Part shown: in pieces, positions 15,296 through 23,391 of the stretch | Layout of the letters: every line of letters begins with the position of its first letter | How positions within the stretch are numbered: position 1 is the stretch's first letter | From: DRKI01 sp011051875 | Lineage (GTDB): Bacteria > Desulfobacterota > Desulfobulbia > Desulfobulbales > Desulfobulbaceae | NCBI GenBank assembly: GCA_026990385.1 | Contig: JALXDL010000074.1 | Span: 1-56,830 of the forward strand | DNA length: 56,830 nt | Reading direction: 5' to 3' | Made by a program: the position numbers and the translations under genes | Notes under the pieces: generated by a model | Database searches by the model: none | What the model was told of the DNA's origin: nothing | The model's input: only the letters and a program-made list of their open reading frames with translations

Positions 15296-16453
15296 TCACT
15301 CGTTGAACACGTTCAGGTCCCTGAAAACGACCACCGCACCTGTGAGCATCCCGTCTTCCAGGATGGGCGTCGAGATGTATTCCACCGGAAAGCTCTCTCC
15401 ATCCTTGTTCCAGAAGACGTCGTCGGACTTGAAGTGGACCTTGCCGTCCTTGTAGGCCATATAGATGGGACACTCCTCCACCGGATAGGGGGAACCGTCG
15501 GAATGGGTGTGGTGTACCAGTTCGTGGTGCGGTTTGCCCAGCAGCTCCTCGGGGGTCCAGCCAAGCATCAGGCTGGCGGCCTTGTTGGCAAAGGTGACCC
15601 GGCCCTCGTTGTCCAGGCCGAAGATGCCCTCACCCGCGGACTCCAGGATCAGTTCCATCTGGTGCTGGAGCTTCTTCCGTTCCTCCTCGGCCTGGATCCG
15701 TTGGCTGATGTCGGAGAAGATCACCACGGCCCCCACCAGCCGTTTGTGCTCTATGATGGGCGTGCTGACGTACTCGACATGGAACCAGGTGCCCCGCTTG
15801 GTCCAGAAGATGTCGTCCGGGGTAAAGTTCCGCTTGCCTTCTTTGAACGACTGGTAGATGGGGCAGGTCTTCAGGTCCTTGGCTGTGCCGTCGACATTGG
15901 AGTGATGGACCATTTCGTGATGGGACTGGCCGATCAGCTCCCCGGGCTCCCAGCCCAGCATTTTGGCGGCCGCGGTGTTGGTGAAGGTGATCTTGCCCTC
16001 GGTGTCCAGGCCGAAGATACCCTCGCCTGCAGAGTCGAGAATCAGTTCCATCCGGCGCTGCAGCTTCTTGCTTTCTTCTTCTGCCTGGATCCGTTCCGCG
16101 ATCTCCCTGTTCAGTGACGCGTTGATGACCGATATCTCGAAGGTGCGCCGTTCCACGGTCTCGTTGAAGTTGGCATGGGCCTCCTCCAGGGCCTTGCTGG
16201 TTTTCTCCATCTGCTGCCGGCACTCCTCCAGCTCTTTCTGAATGGCGGAAAATCCGTTGTTGGCCAGGATCAGGGTGCCGACAAGGAGGCAGGCCAGGGT
16301 GAGCATGGACCAGAGGGTGAAGGGCAGATCGCCGCCCGCCCTGATGTCGCGGTACTGCATTACGTCAAGGAAAAAGAGCAGGGCTCCGAACAAGATAAAA
16401 AGCAAGGTCATGGAAAGGAGCATCTTTGTCTTGTCGGATAGTCGCCTGGCCAT
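15296..16453 (-). CDS. Membrane protein with two PAS domains and no kinase domain
   Basis: I choose ATG 16453 (MARRLSDKTKMLL) since GGAGAGG lies just upstream; it gives 385 residues. Two membrane helices (about 10-32 and 45-68) are followed by a coiled coil (about 70-135) and two closely related PAS domains (about 138-250 and 265-380), each with a MELIL.SAGEGIFGLD start and a CPIY motif. The protein stops right after the second PAS, so no histidine kinase, cyclase or other output is present. It probably works by contacting the kinase at 4850-6778 or the regulator downstream. A perfect activator-type palindrome lies 115 bases upstream. Confidence 0.85.
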   Translation of the reverse strand: MARRLSDKTKMLLSMTLLFILFGALLFFLDVMQYRDIRAGGDLPFTLWSMLTLACLLVGTLILANNGFSAIQKELEECRQQMEKTSKALEEAHANFNETVERRTFEISVINASLNREIAERIQAEEESKKLQRRMELILDSAGEGIFGLDTEGKITFTNTAAAKMLGWEPGELIGQSHHEMVHHSNVDGTAKDLKTCPIYQSFKEGKRNFTPDDIFWTKRGTWFHVEYVSTPIIEHKRLVGAVVIFSDISQRIQAEEERKKLQHQMELILESAGEGIFGLDNEGRVTFANKAASLMLGWTPEELLGKPHHELVHHTHSDGSPYPVEECPIYMAYKDGKVHFKSDDVFWNKDGESFPVEYISTPILEDGMLTGAVVVFRDLNVFNE

Positions 16454-16566
16454 GGGCCTCTCCTTGGTATTGTGCTGTGACCGTGGAACGGTGGCATGTT
16501 GCAGGGAGATGAAGTCACTGCACAGGTGCACGAAACTGTGGACCATTCTGCAACGGATCCGTTGAA

Positions 16567-16588
16567 ATTGCAACACAAGTGTTGCAAT
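16567..16588. promoter_or_regulatory. Perfect activator palindrome upstream of the PAS-sensor gene
   Basis: ATTGCAACAC-AA-GTGTTGCAAT is a perfect inverted repeat with 10-base arms, the best version of the array motif (TTGCAACA-N4-TGTTGCAA). It lies 114-135 bases before the sensor start codon. I found no properly spaced -24/-12 promoter between it and that gene, so it could instead overlap a differently controlled promoter. Confidence 0.65.
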
Positions 16589-16684
16589 TGGACGCACATT
16601 TGTTGCATTCACGATACCATATGCAAACGCCGTGCCTGTGACTGGCCATCCAGGGGTTGCCCGCGGTGTTCCCTGCGCGGCTGC

Positions 16685-16713
16685 TTGACGCTGCCGCCCT
16701 TTTACCGTACATT
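16685..16713 (+). promoter_or_regulatory. Sigma-70-type promoter for the candidate RNA
   Basis: TTGACG, 17 bases, TACATT: a good -35 box and near-consensus -10 on the plus strand. Transcription would start near 16720, at the left edge of a stretch that can fold strongly (16720-16896) and contains no convincing reading frame. Confidence 0.5.
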
Positions 16714-16719
16714 GCCCCG

Positions 16720-16896
16720 AGAGTGTAATTATTGCAGGACAGGGGTTTTTGCCCCCGCTCTGCGGTGTCGCGTCCGGGTACAGACTGTTTTCATCCTGGT
16801 CGTACCCGCTTCAGGGGGCAGGATGGTTATCTGAAACCTGATCGTTCCATTGGGGTGAAAACAGCCTGCCGCCGCCACAGGGGCGGCATTGTTTCA
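16720..16896 (+). ncRNA. Candidate structured small RNA
   Basis: Between a sigma-70-like promoter and a terminator-like hairpin (TGCCGCC-loop-GGCGGCA followed by TTGTTT near 16870-16896) lies a nested fold: TGCCCCC near 16749 pairs with GGGGGCA near 16815, and inside it GGGTAC near 16776 pairs with GTACCC near 16802. No plausible reading frame with a ribosome site covers it. The 3' segment ACAGCCTGCCGCC faintly recalls the end of 6S RNA, but that is not enough to name it. It could also be a long 5' leader of the repair gene at 17081. Confidence 0.35.
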
Positions 16897-16952
16897 AGGT
16901 TGGTTGGAGCCGGAATCGTATCCAGTCACGGGACTAATAACTTGTTGTTTTC

Positions 16953-17066
16953 ACATCCTCAAATCTATCGGTTGGCGGTACTCCGTATCTGGGCAGGCGT
17001 GCCGGTTCGTCACGGGCCCTCCGTGCGGGCCGGCGGGACCGTGCAGAGACAGGGTGCCTGTGACAA
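16953..17066 (+). repeat. Dispersed intergenic repeat, copy 2
   Basis: On the plus strand this shows the same order of blocks as copy 1: CATCCTCAAA, GTGCCGGTTCG, GGCCCTCCGTGCGGGCC, GGACCGTGCAGAGACAGG and GTGCCTGTGACAA. CAGGC near 16995 can pair with GCCTG near 17057. It ends about 15 bases before the start of the nth-xth fusion gene. Confidence 0.65.
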
Positions 17067-17080
17067 CGTCCCCGGAATCC

Positions 17081-18526
17081 ATGGTCTTTGATATCGATAC
17101 TGCAGTCGCTCTCCTGGAGCAGGAGGTGCGCACCTACCAGGTGCCGGTGGTGGACCTGATCGCGGCCCAGACCAGGGACCCATTCAAGGTGCTCGTGGCC
17201 ACCATCCTTTCGGCCCGGACCAGGGACGAGGTCACCGCTGCCGCCGCCCGGAGGCTCTTTGCCCGGGCGGAGACGCCGGACGGGCTGGCGGCGCTGGACC
17301 GGAAGACCCTGGAAAAGATCATCTACCCGGTCGGGTTCTTCCGCAACAAGGCCCGGTACCTGGCCGCGCTTCCCGGTGTCCTGGAACGGGAGTTCCAGGG
17401 ACGGGTACCGGACACGGTCGAGGCCCTGACCAGGCTGCCCGGGGTGGGCCGCAAGACCGCCAACCTGGTGGTGGCGGTGGCCTTCAACAAACCGGCCATC
17501 TGCGTGGATACCCATGTCCACCGGATCATGAACATCTGGGGCTATGTCCATACCCGGACCCCGCTACAGACCGAGATGGCCCTGCGGGAAAAACTGCCGC
17601 AGCGTTACTGGATCAGGATCAATTCTCTGCTGGTGGCCTTCGGCCAGGGGACCTGCCGTCCGCAGCGGCCCCGCTGCGACCGCTGCGTTCTGGCAGCCAT
17701 GTGCCCCCGCATCGGCGTGACTCCGGCCGGATCGGCGGTCCGGGCCGCGCCGGTCGCCGATGGCCGGCTGCGCATGGTCTCCTGGAATGTCAACGGACTG
17801 CGGGCGGCCCTGAAAAAGGGTTTTCTCGACACCCTGCACGAGTTTGACGCGGATATCTTCGCCGTCCAGGAGATCAAGGCCATGCCGGAGCAGCTGCCGC
17901 CGGAGGTCAAAAACATTCCCGGCTACCACGTCTACTGGAATCCTGCGCAGAAAAAGGGGTATGCGGGCACCGCGGTGTTCTGCCGCAACAGGCCCCTGGC
18001 AGTCGTCCACGGCACGGGACGCGAGGAGCCGGACAGTGAGGGAAGGGTCCTGGTGCTCGAATATGATGATTTTTTCCTCATTAACAGTTATTTTCCCAAT
18101 GCCGGACCAGGGCTCAGGCGGCTGGAGTTCAAGCTCTCGTTCAACCGGGCCATGCTGGCACTCATGGACCGGCTGAGCGAAAAAAAATCCGTGGTTCTCT
18201 GCGGCGATCTCAATGTGGCGCACCGGGAGATCGACCTGGCCAATCCGGCCGACAACGTGAACAACCCCGGCTTTTCCGCCCCGGAGCGGGCCTGGATGGA
18301 CGAGCTCGTCGGAGCCGGCTACGTGGACACCTTCCGCCATTTCAACCAGGAGCCGGAACACTACACCTGGTGGAGCTACCGATTCAATGCCCGGGCCAGG
18401 AACATCGGCTGGCGTATCGATTACTTCATTGTCGATCCCGGTAGCCGGGACCGGGTGCACGCCGCCGCCATCCACGATGAGGTGCCGGGTTCGGACCACT
18501 GCCCCGTGAGTATCGAGTTCGGATGA
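17081..18526 (+). CDS. Endonuclease III-exonuclease III fusion (base-excision repair)
   Basis: One frame of 481 residues joins two complete repair enzymes. The N-terminal part (about 1-212) is endonuclease III: helix-hairpin-helix LPGVGRKTANLVV with the catalytic Lys, the catalytic Asp in CVDTHVHRI, and a [4Fe-4S] cluster C-X6-C-X2-C-X5-C ending near CPR. After a short linker (about 20 residues) comes exonuclease III/AP endonuclease from about 230: SWNVNGLRA, QEIKA, DLNVAH, GWRIDYF and SDHCPVS. All catalytic motifs are kept in both. The glycosylase makes an abasic site and the second domain cuts it, so one chain could do consecutive steps. The start could be ATG 17081 or GTG 17060; neither has a strong ribosome site. 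The NarL-type regulator follows at 5 bases. Confidence 0.9.
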   Translation: MVFDIDTAVALLEQEVRTYQVPVVDLIAAQTRDPFKVLVATILSARTRDEVTAAAARRLFARAETPDGLAALDRKTLEKIIYPVGFFRNKARYLAALPGVLEREFQGRVPDTVEALTRLPGVGRKTANLVVAVAFNKPAICVDTHVHRIMNIWGYVHTRTPLQTEMALREKLPQRYWIRINSLLVAFGQGTCRPQRPRCDRCVLAAMCPRIGVTPAGSAVRAAPVADGRLRMVSWNVNGLRAALKKGFLDTLHEFDADIFAVQEIKAMPEQLPPEVKNIPGYHVYWNPAQKKGYAGTAVFCRNRPLAVVHGTGREEPDSEGRVLVLEYDDFFLINSYFPNAGPGLRRLEFKLSFNRAMLALMDRLSEKKSVVLCGDLNVAHREIDLANPADNVNNPGFSAPERAWMDELVGAGYVDTFRHFNQEPEHYTWWSYRFNARARNIGWRIDYFIVDPGSRDRVHAAAIHDEVPGSDHCPVSIEFG

Positions 18527-18530
18527 TCGC

Positions 18531-19184
18531 ATGGAGTCGATTCGTATTGTCATAGCCGATGACCACAGCCTGATCAGGCAGGGGATCAAGAGCATCATCT
18601 GCCAGGACCGGGCCATGGTGGTGGTCGGAGAGGCGGCCGACGGCCTTGAGTTGCTTGATCTGCTGAGCCGCCGGGAAGCGGACATGGTGATCATGGACAT
18701 CTCCATGCCCGGCATGAACGGCATCGAGGCCATGGGCAGAATCCGGGAACTCTATCCCGACATGCTGCTCCTTATCCTGACCATGCACAGCAACCGCCAG
18801 TACTTTTATCATTCCATCGCCGCTGGTGCCCACGGCTACCTGATGAAGGACGATTCCGACACCGAGCTCCTCCATGCCATCCGCACGGTTTTCGAGGGGA
18901 AGACCTATGTCTCGCCCCAGCTTTCCCGGGAGGTGACCGACGAGATGATCGCCGCCTTCAGGGACCGGAAACGGGTTCCCCTCGCCCGCCTCACGGAACG
19001 GGAGAAACAGGTGCTGCAGATGGTGGTCAAGGGGTACACCAGCAAGGAGATGGCCGAGATCCTCTGCCTGAGTCCGCGCACCATCGACCACCACCGGGCC
19101 AGTCTTCTGAAGAAGTTCGGAATGAAGAATACGGTCGATCTTATCAAGTATGTCCTGAGCAATTCCATCGTCGTCCCGGAGTAG
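18531..19184 (+). CDS. NarL/LuxR-family response regulator
   Basis: 217 residues: receiver domain at about 1-125 with the acidic pair near DDH and the phospho-acceptor Asp in VIMDISMPGMNG, then a LuxR-type helix-turn-helix (LTEREKQVLQMVVKGYTSKEMA, SPRTIDHHR) at about 150-215. No partner kinase is adjacent; the upstream gene is the nth-xth fusion, 4 bases away, so both are probably on one transcript. A pair of NarL-like heptamers follows the gene at 19220-19249, before the HU gene, and is a candidate target. Confidence 0.92.
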   Translation: MESIRIVIADDHSLIRQGIKSIICQDRAMVVVGEAADGLELLDLLSRREADMVIMDISMPGMNGIEAMGRIRELYPDMLLLILTMHSNRQYFYHSIAAGAHGYLMKDDSDTELLHAIRTVFEGKTYVSPQLSREVTDEMIAAFRDRKRVPLARLTEREKQVLQMVVKGYTSKEMAEILCLSPRTIDHHRASLLKKFGMKNTVDLIKYVLSNSIVVPE

Positions 19185-19219
19185 ACCGGATCCCCGATAT
19201 CGCTTCTCCCCCAGTCGAT

Positions 19220-19249
19220 TAGGTAGAATTACCTAGTCAAAAATGGGTA
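19220..19249. promoter_or_regulatory. NarL-like heptamer cluster upstream of the HU gene
   Basis: TACCTAG and, on the opposite strand, TACCCAT and TACCTAA are close to the NarL heptamer TACYYMT; TACCCAT is an exact match. TAGGTAGAATTACCTA also forms an imperfect palindrome. They lie about 110-140 bases before the HU start and just after the NarL-type regulator gene. Confidence 0.4.
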
Positions 19250-19360
19250 ATTCCACCAATTGTTTTTTTTCCCGATCAGGGGTTTACTACCACTGTTCGT
19301 AGAGTTGGTCTGACGGTGTTGTCACCGTTGTGTATCGAACCCGGGAACAGGAGGGGTGCA

Positions 19361-19633
19361 ATGAATAAAAGTGATCTTGTCGACTCCCTGGCCAAGGCGG
19401 CAAATATCAGCAAGGTGGCTGCGGAGCGCGGATTGAACTCCCTGCTGACATCCATGGCCAGTGCCATCCAGGAGGGGGAACGGGTGACCTTGGTCGGTTT
19501 CGGCAGCTTTTCCCTGGTGGAGCGGGCGCCGCGGGTCGGTCGCAATCCCAAGACCGGCGAGACAGTGCGTATCCCGCCCCGCCGTGCGGTCAGGTTCCGT
19601 CCGGGAAAGGAACTGGCCGACAGGCTCCAGTAA
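19361..19633 (+). CDS. HU/IHF-family DNA-binding protein
   Basis: 90 residues starting MNKSDLVDSLAK, preceded by GGAGGGG. It has the family signature GFGSFSLVERAPRVGRNPKTG and the ending VRFRPGKELADRL. It would bind and bend DNA as a dimer, which can assist looping between distant activator sites and sigma-54 promoters. Length is standard for HU. It stands alone with its own upstream region. I do not assign HU rather than an IHF subunit. Confidence 0.95.
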   Translation: MNKSDLVDSLAKAANISKVAAERGLNSLLTSMASAIQEGERVTLVGFGSFSLVERAPRVGRNPKTGETVRIPPRRAVRFRPGKELADRLQ

Positions 19634-19688
19634 CCAATTCCCGGACAGGAAGTGGAGCTCGGCGGGCCTGGCCTGATCCGCCGGCTTC

Positions 19689-19760
19689 CGCAGGTGTGCC
19701 GGTTCGCTATAGACCCTCTGTGCGGGCCGGCGCGACCGTGCCGAGACGGGATGCGCAATC
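19689..19760 (+). repeat. Dispersed intergenic repeat, copy 3 (shorter)
   Basis: GCAGGTGTGCCGGTTCGC, GACCCTCTGTGCGGGCCGG and GCGACCGTGCCGAGACGGG match copies 1 and 2 in order and spacing, while the flanks differ. The gap 19634-20428 (795 bases) contains this repeat and the tandem repeat at 20024-20053; I see no supported gene in it. Confidence 0.6.
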
Positions 19761-20023
19761 CCGGTTGAACCATTTTCCTCCTGATCACCCCAGCAGTTTT
19801 CAAACGTCCCGTCCCTGGCATCCATGGGACAGGATGTTCCCCACAGGAACTCTTCGCTGTTTCTGTGGCACCGAACCTTTCGATGAGCGGTCGTGACAGA
19901 ATGTCATGACTGCCTTGCTCCTGTTGCTCCTTCCATCGCCATTTCTCTTTCTCTTCTTCCTGATATCCGGCCACCGGTCTTCATCTCCCTGCCGTCGTGC
20001 AGCCACTACTCTTTTCCGCCACT

Positions 20024-20053
20024 ATTCTTATCCCGGAAATTCTTATCCCGGAA
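20024..20053. repeat. Tandem 15-bp repeat (two units)
   Basis: ATTCTTATCCCGGAA occurs twice back to back in the long intergenic space before algD. It may be a protein site or replication slippage; nothing else supports a function. Confidence 0.6.
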
Positions 20054-20428
20054 ATAAAACGATCTGCACCGGTTCGTCCTGTTGTCTTTCAGAGACTGTG
20101 AAAAGATCCATGGACTCAGGGAGAAGTATATTCTGAACCGGCCACTTGTCTTCGTTGAGTGACAATCTGCAGCGGATTCATATGCGCCATTTTTTTCGGT
20201 CTGCTTCATCTTGTTGTTTTCGTGCTGTTTCTCCGTATGGCACGAAGGATGCTATTGTCTTGCTGACCAGGTGGTCCCGTCTCGTCACCACCGGGCCGGA
20301 GACGTCCCCTGACCGCCGGAGATAGTCGTCTGCGGCCCGGGCCGCGTGCAGGTATTCAACCTGCCCGGAGCATTCCGGACCGCGCTCTCCGGTGTGAACC
20401 TCAAAATATTCTGAAAGGGGAATAGATC

Positions 20429-21739
20429 ATGCGTATTTCCATCTTGGGTCTTGGGTATGTCGGCGCCGTATGCACTGCCTGCCTGGCCGACAGAGGACAT
20501 CAGATTACGGGTGTGGATGTCTCTGATGTCAAGATCGACCTGATCAACCGCGGCAAGTCGCCCATTGTTGAGCCGGACCTGGAAGAACTCCTCGGTCAGG
20601 GCGTGGCCGCCGGCCTGATCAGAGGAACCGGTGATATCGAACAGGCGGTCATGGAGACCGATCTGTCCATGATCTGCGTCGGTACCCCGAGCAAGAAGAA
20701 CGGTGACCTGGATCTCCGGTATGTCAGGGCGGTCTGTACCGAGATCGGCGAGATCCTGGCGCGAAAACAGGACCGCCATACCGTGGTGGTCCGCTCCACG
20801 GTCCTGCCCGGTACGGTCAGGAACGTGGTCATTCCGCTGCTGGAGTCCGGTTCCGGCAAGCGGGCCGGCGTGGACTTCGGTGTCGCGGTCAACCCGGAAT
20901 TCCTGCGTGAGAGCACGGCCGTACACGATTACTGTAATCCGCCCATCACCGTGATCGGCGAGCTGGATACCCTGTCCGGTGATGTCCTCGAGACCCTGTA
21001 CAGCCATCTCGACGCCCCTGTTGTCAGGCAGAGCGTGGAGGTGGCGGAGATGATCAAGTACACCTGCAATGTCTGGCATGCGGTCAAGGTGAGCTTTGCC
21101 AACGAGATCGGCAACATCGCCAAGGCCCTTGGTGTGGACGGCAGGGAAGTGATGGATATCCTCTGTCGTGACAACAAGCTCAATATCTCCGGCTACTACA
21201 TGCGGCCCGGCTTTGCCTTTGGCGGTTCCTGCCTGCCCAAGGATGTCCGGGCCCTGAGCTACCGGGCCTCCCAGCTCGATGTCGAACATCCCATGCTCAG
21301 CTCCGTCCTGCCGAGCAACCGCAACCAGCTGCGGAAGGCCTTTGACCTGGTTTCATCCCTGGGATGCCGGCGGGTGGGGCTGCTGGGACTGAGTTTCAAG
21401 GCCGGCACCGATGACCTGCGCGAAAGTCCCCTGGTCGAGCTGGCCGAGATGATGATCGGCAAGGGGTATGATCTGGTCATCTATGACCGGCATGTTGAAT
21501 ATTCCCGGGTCAACGGCGCCAACCGGGAGTTCATCGAGACCCGCATTCCCCATGTCTCCTCCCTGCTCACCGATGATATCGGCCACGTGATGGAGCACGC
21601 CGAGGTGCTGGTGATCGGCAACAACGACAGGAGCTTTGTCCGGGTGATCGACAACCTGCCGGCAGGGAAAAAGGTGGTGGACCTGGTCGGCCTGATGCCC
21701 CATCCCTCCACCGATACCCACCAGGGCATCTGCTGGTAA
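20429..21739 (+). CDS. algD: GDP-mannose 6-dehydrogenase
   Basis: The 436-residue protein has the N-terminal NAD-binding fold (LGLGYVGAVCTACLA), a central domain with the catalytic-type Cys in FGGSCLPKD, and the C-terminal UDP-binding-type domain, as in UDP/GDP-sugar dehydrogenases. It oxidises GDP-mannose to GDP-mannuronate, the alginate precursor. Sequence alone could also suggest UDP-glucose dehydrogenase, but its place at the head of alg8-44-K-E-G makes AlgD the likely identity. AAAGGGGAAT precedes the start. The gene for GDP-mannose supply (algA) is not in the window. Confidence 0.9.
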   Translation: MRISILGLGYVGAVCTACLADRGHQITGVDVSDVKIDLINRGKSPIVEPDLEELLGQGVAAGLIRGTGDIEQAVMETDLSMICVGTPSKKNGDLDLRYVRAVCTEIGEILARKQDRHTVVVRSTVLPGTVRNVVIPLLESGSGKRAGVDFGVAVNPEFLRESTAVHDYCNPPITVIGELDTLSGDVLETLYSHLDAPVVRQSVEVAEMIKYTCNVWHAVKVSFANEIGNIAKALGVDGREVMDILCRDNKLNISGYYMRPGFAFGGSCLPKDVRALSYRASQLDVEHPMLSSVLPSNRNQLRKAFDLVSSLGCRRVGLLGLSFKAGTDDLRESPLVELAEMMIGKGYDLVIYDRHVEYSRVNGANREFIETRIPHVSSLLTDDIGHVMEHAEVLVIGNNDRSFVRVIDNLPAGKKVVDLVGLMPHPSTDTHQGICW

Positions 21740-21767
21740 GCGGCCCGGCACCCCGTTCTGTGACCCC

Positions 21768-23249
21768 ATGAACCGTCTGCTCCGGTCCCTGAACAGCGCA
21801 ACAGGGTGGCTGGCCTACACCACCATCCTGCTGGCCCTGGCCAGCCTGTTGCCGAAAACGGTCCTCACCCCGGGCTCGCGCAATTTCATCCTCCTCATCG
21901 GGGTTGTGGGCATGTGGCGCTATTCCATCGGCATCCTGCACTATATCCGGGGCATCCTGTTCCTCTACCTGGTCTTTCCCCGCCACCGGCGCCGCGCCCG
22001 GAAGCTTGGCCCTGCAGGGGCGCCGTCGCGGCTCTACCTGCTGGTGACCAGCTTCCGCATCGAGGCCGCCACCACGGCCATGGTCTATGGCTCGGTGATC
22101 GACGAGGCTGTTGCCTGCGGCTATCCCGCAGTGGTGGTCGCCTCCATCGTCGAGCTGGCGGACGAGATGCTGGTCCGCACCCTGTGGCGGAGCAAGGCAC
22201 CGCCGCCGCGGGTACGGCTGGTGGTGGTCCGCATTGCCGGGACCGGCAAGCGGGACGGCCTGGCTTACGGTTTCCGCGCCATCTCCAGGGACCTGCCCGA
22301 CGACGATGCCGTGGTGGCAGTGGTGGACGGTGACACGGTCCTGGACCCGGGCGTGGTGCGCAGGGCAGTACCCTATTTCAGGCTGTTTCCGTCCGTGGGC
22401 GCCCTGACCACCAACGAGTTCTGCCGGGTGCGCGGCTCCTTTCTCATGGACCAGTGGCACCGGCTGCGCTTTGCCCAGCGCCAGATCGCCATGTGCTCCA
22501 TGGCCCTGTCCCGGCGGGTACTGACCATGACCGGCAGGATGTCCATGTTCCGGGCCGCCGTGGTGACCGATCCCGGCTTCATCGACGATGTGGAGAACGA
22601 TGCCCTGGATCACTGGCGCCTGGGGCATTTCAGGTTTCTGACCGGGGACGACAAGTCGAGCTGGTTCAGCCTGATGCGGCTTGGCTGGGACACCTACTAT
22701 GTCCCGGACGCCTCGGTGACCACTGTGGAGCATCCGCCCGATCCCCGCTTCATCGCAGCGAGCAGGCAGCTGATGTTCCGCTGGTACGGCAATTCACTGC
22801 GCCAGAACTCCAGGGCCCTGAAACTCGGCGTCCACCGGCTCGGTTTTTTTGCCTCCTATGTCCTGCTCGACCAGCGGGTCTCCATGTGGACCAGCCTACT
22901 GGCGCCGATCATCGCCGTCCTGGCCAGTATCCGCTATTCTGCCGTCTATTTCCTGATCTACCTGCTCTGGATCGGCGCCACGCGGCTGCTGCTGGTCCTG
23001 CTTCTTGTTGCCTCCGGTCACCGGATCGGTCCCGCCTTCCCGGTCCTGCTCTACTACAACCAGATCTTCGGCTCCCTGATGAAGATCTATGTATTCTTCC
23101 GCCTGGACCGACAGTCATGGACCAGGCAGAAAACACGGCTGGTCACCGGGACCTCCGGCTTCCGGCCCTGGTTTAACCGCTGGTCCTCCCGGGCCCTGAC
23201 CTTTGCCGCCAGCTCGGTGTTCGTTTTCCTGCTCATCAATCTGGTCTGA
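21768..23249 (+). CDS. alg8: Alginate polymerase, membrane glycosyltransferase
   Basis: 493 residues: N-terminal membrane helices, a family 2 glycosyltransferase domain with GTGKRDGLAYGF, the acidic VDGDT motif, a DALDHWRLG stretch and RWYGNSLRQNSRA (the Q/RXXRW-like region of this family), and C-terminal helices. Alg8 links mannuronate from GDP-mannuronate in the cytoplasm into polymannuronate and moves it across the inner membrane with Alg44. It follows algD by 28 bases. Length and order match the Pseudomonas/Azotobacter gene. Confidence 0.93.
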   Translation: MNRLLRSLNSATGWLAYTTILLALASLLPKTVLTPGSRNFILLIGVVGMWRYSIGILHYIRGILFLYLVFPRHRRRARKLGPAGAPSRLYLLVTSFRIEAATTAMVYGSVIDEAVACGYPAVVVASIVELADEMLVRTLWRSKAPPPRVRLVVVRIAGTGKRDGLAYGFRAISRDLPDDDAVVAVVDGDTVLDPGVVRRAVPYFRLFPSVGALTTNEFCRVRGSFLMDQWHRLRFAQRQIAMCSMALSRRVLTMTGRMSMFRAAVVTDPGFIDDVENDALDHWRLGHFRFLTGDDKSSWFSLMRLGWDTYYVPDASVTTVEHPPDPRFIAASRQLMFRWYGNSLRQNSRALKLGVHRLGFFASYVLLDQRVSMWTSLLAPIIAVLASIRYSAVYFLIYLLWIGATRLLLVLLLVASGHRIGPAFPVLLYYNQIFGSLMKIYVFFRLDRQSWTRQKTRLVTGTSGFRPWFNRWSSRALTFAASSVFVFLLINLV

Positions 23250-23391
23250 GGCCGTGCAGACCGGGAGAGGAGAGCCGCCCGAGCCGGGCCGGCCGGTGGC
23301 AATACCGCAGATTGTCCCTGTCCGCACGTCCGGGTTCGGGCGCCGGGCGCGGATGGTGTTGATTTGACTGAAATCTCAATGGAATACCGTG

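Noticed and set aside
16720..16896. 6S RNA (ssrS).
   Set aside because: Only a faint likeness at the 3' end; the closing stem and central bubble cannot be confirmed by eye.
20006..20209. Small open frames in the gap before algD.
   Set aside because: No ribosome sites, no plausible protein features, and they overlap the tandem 15-base repeat; likely chance frames.
20429..21739. UDP-glucose 6-dehydrogenase (ugd) as the identity of the first alginate gene.
   Set aside because: The family motifs do not decide by eye, but ten alginate genes follow directly, so GDP-mannose dehydrogenase is far more likely.
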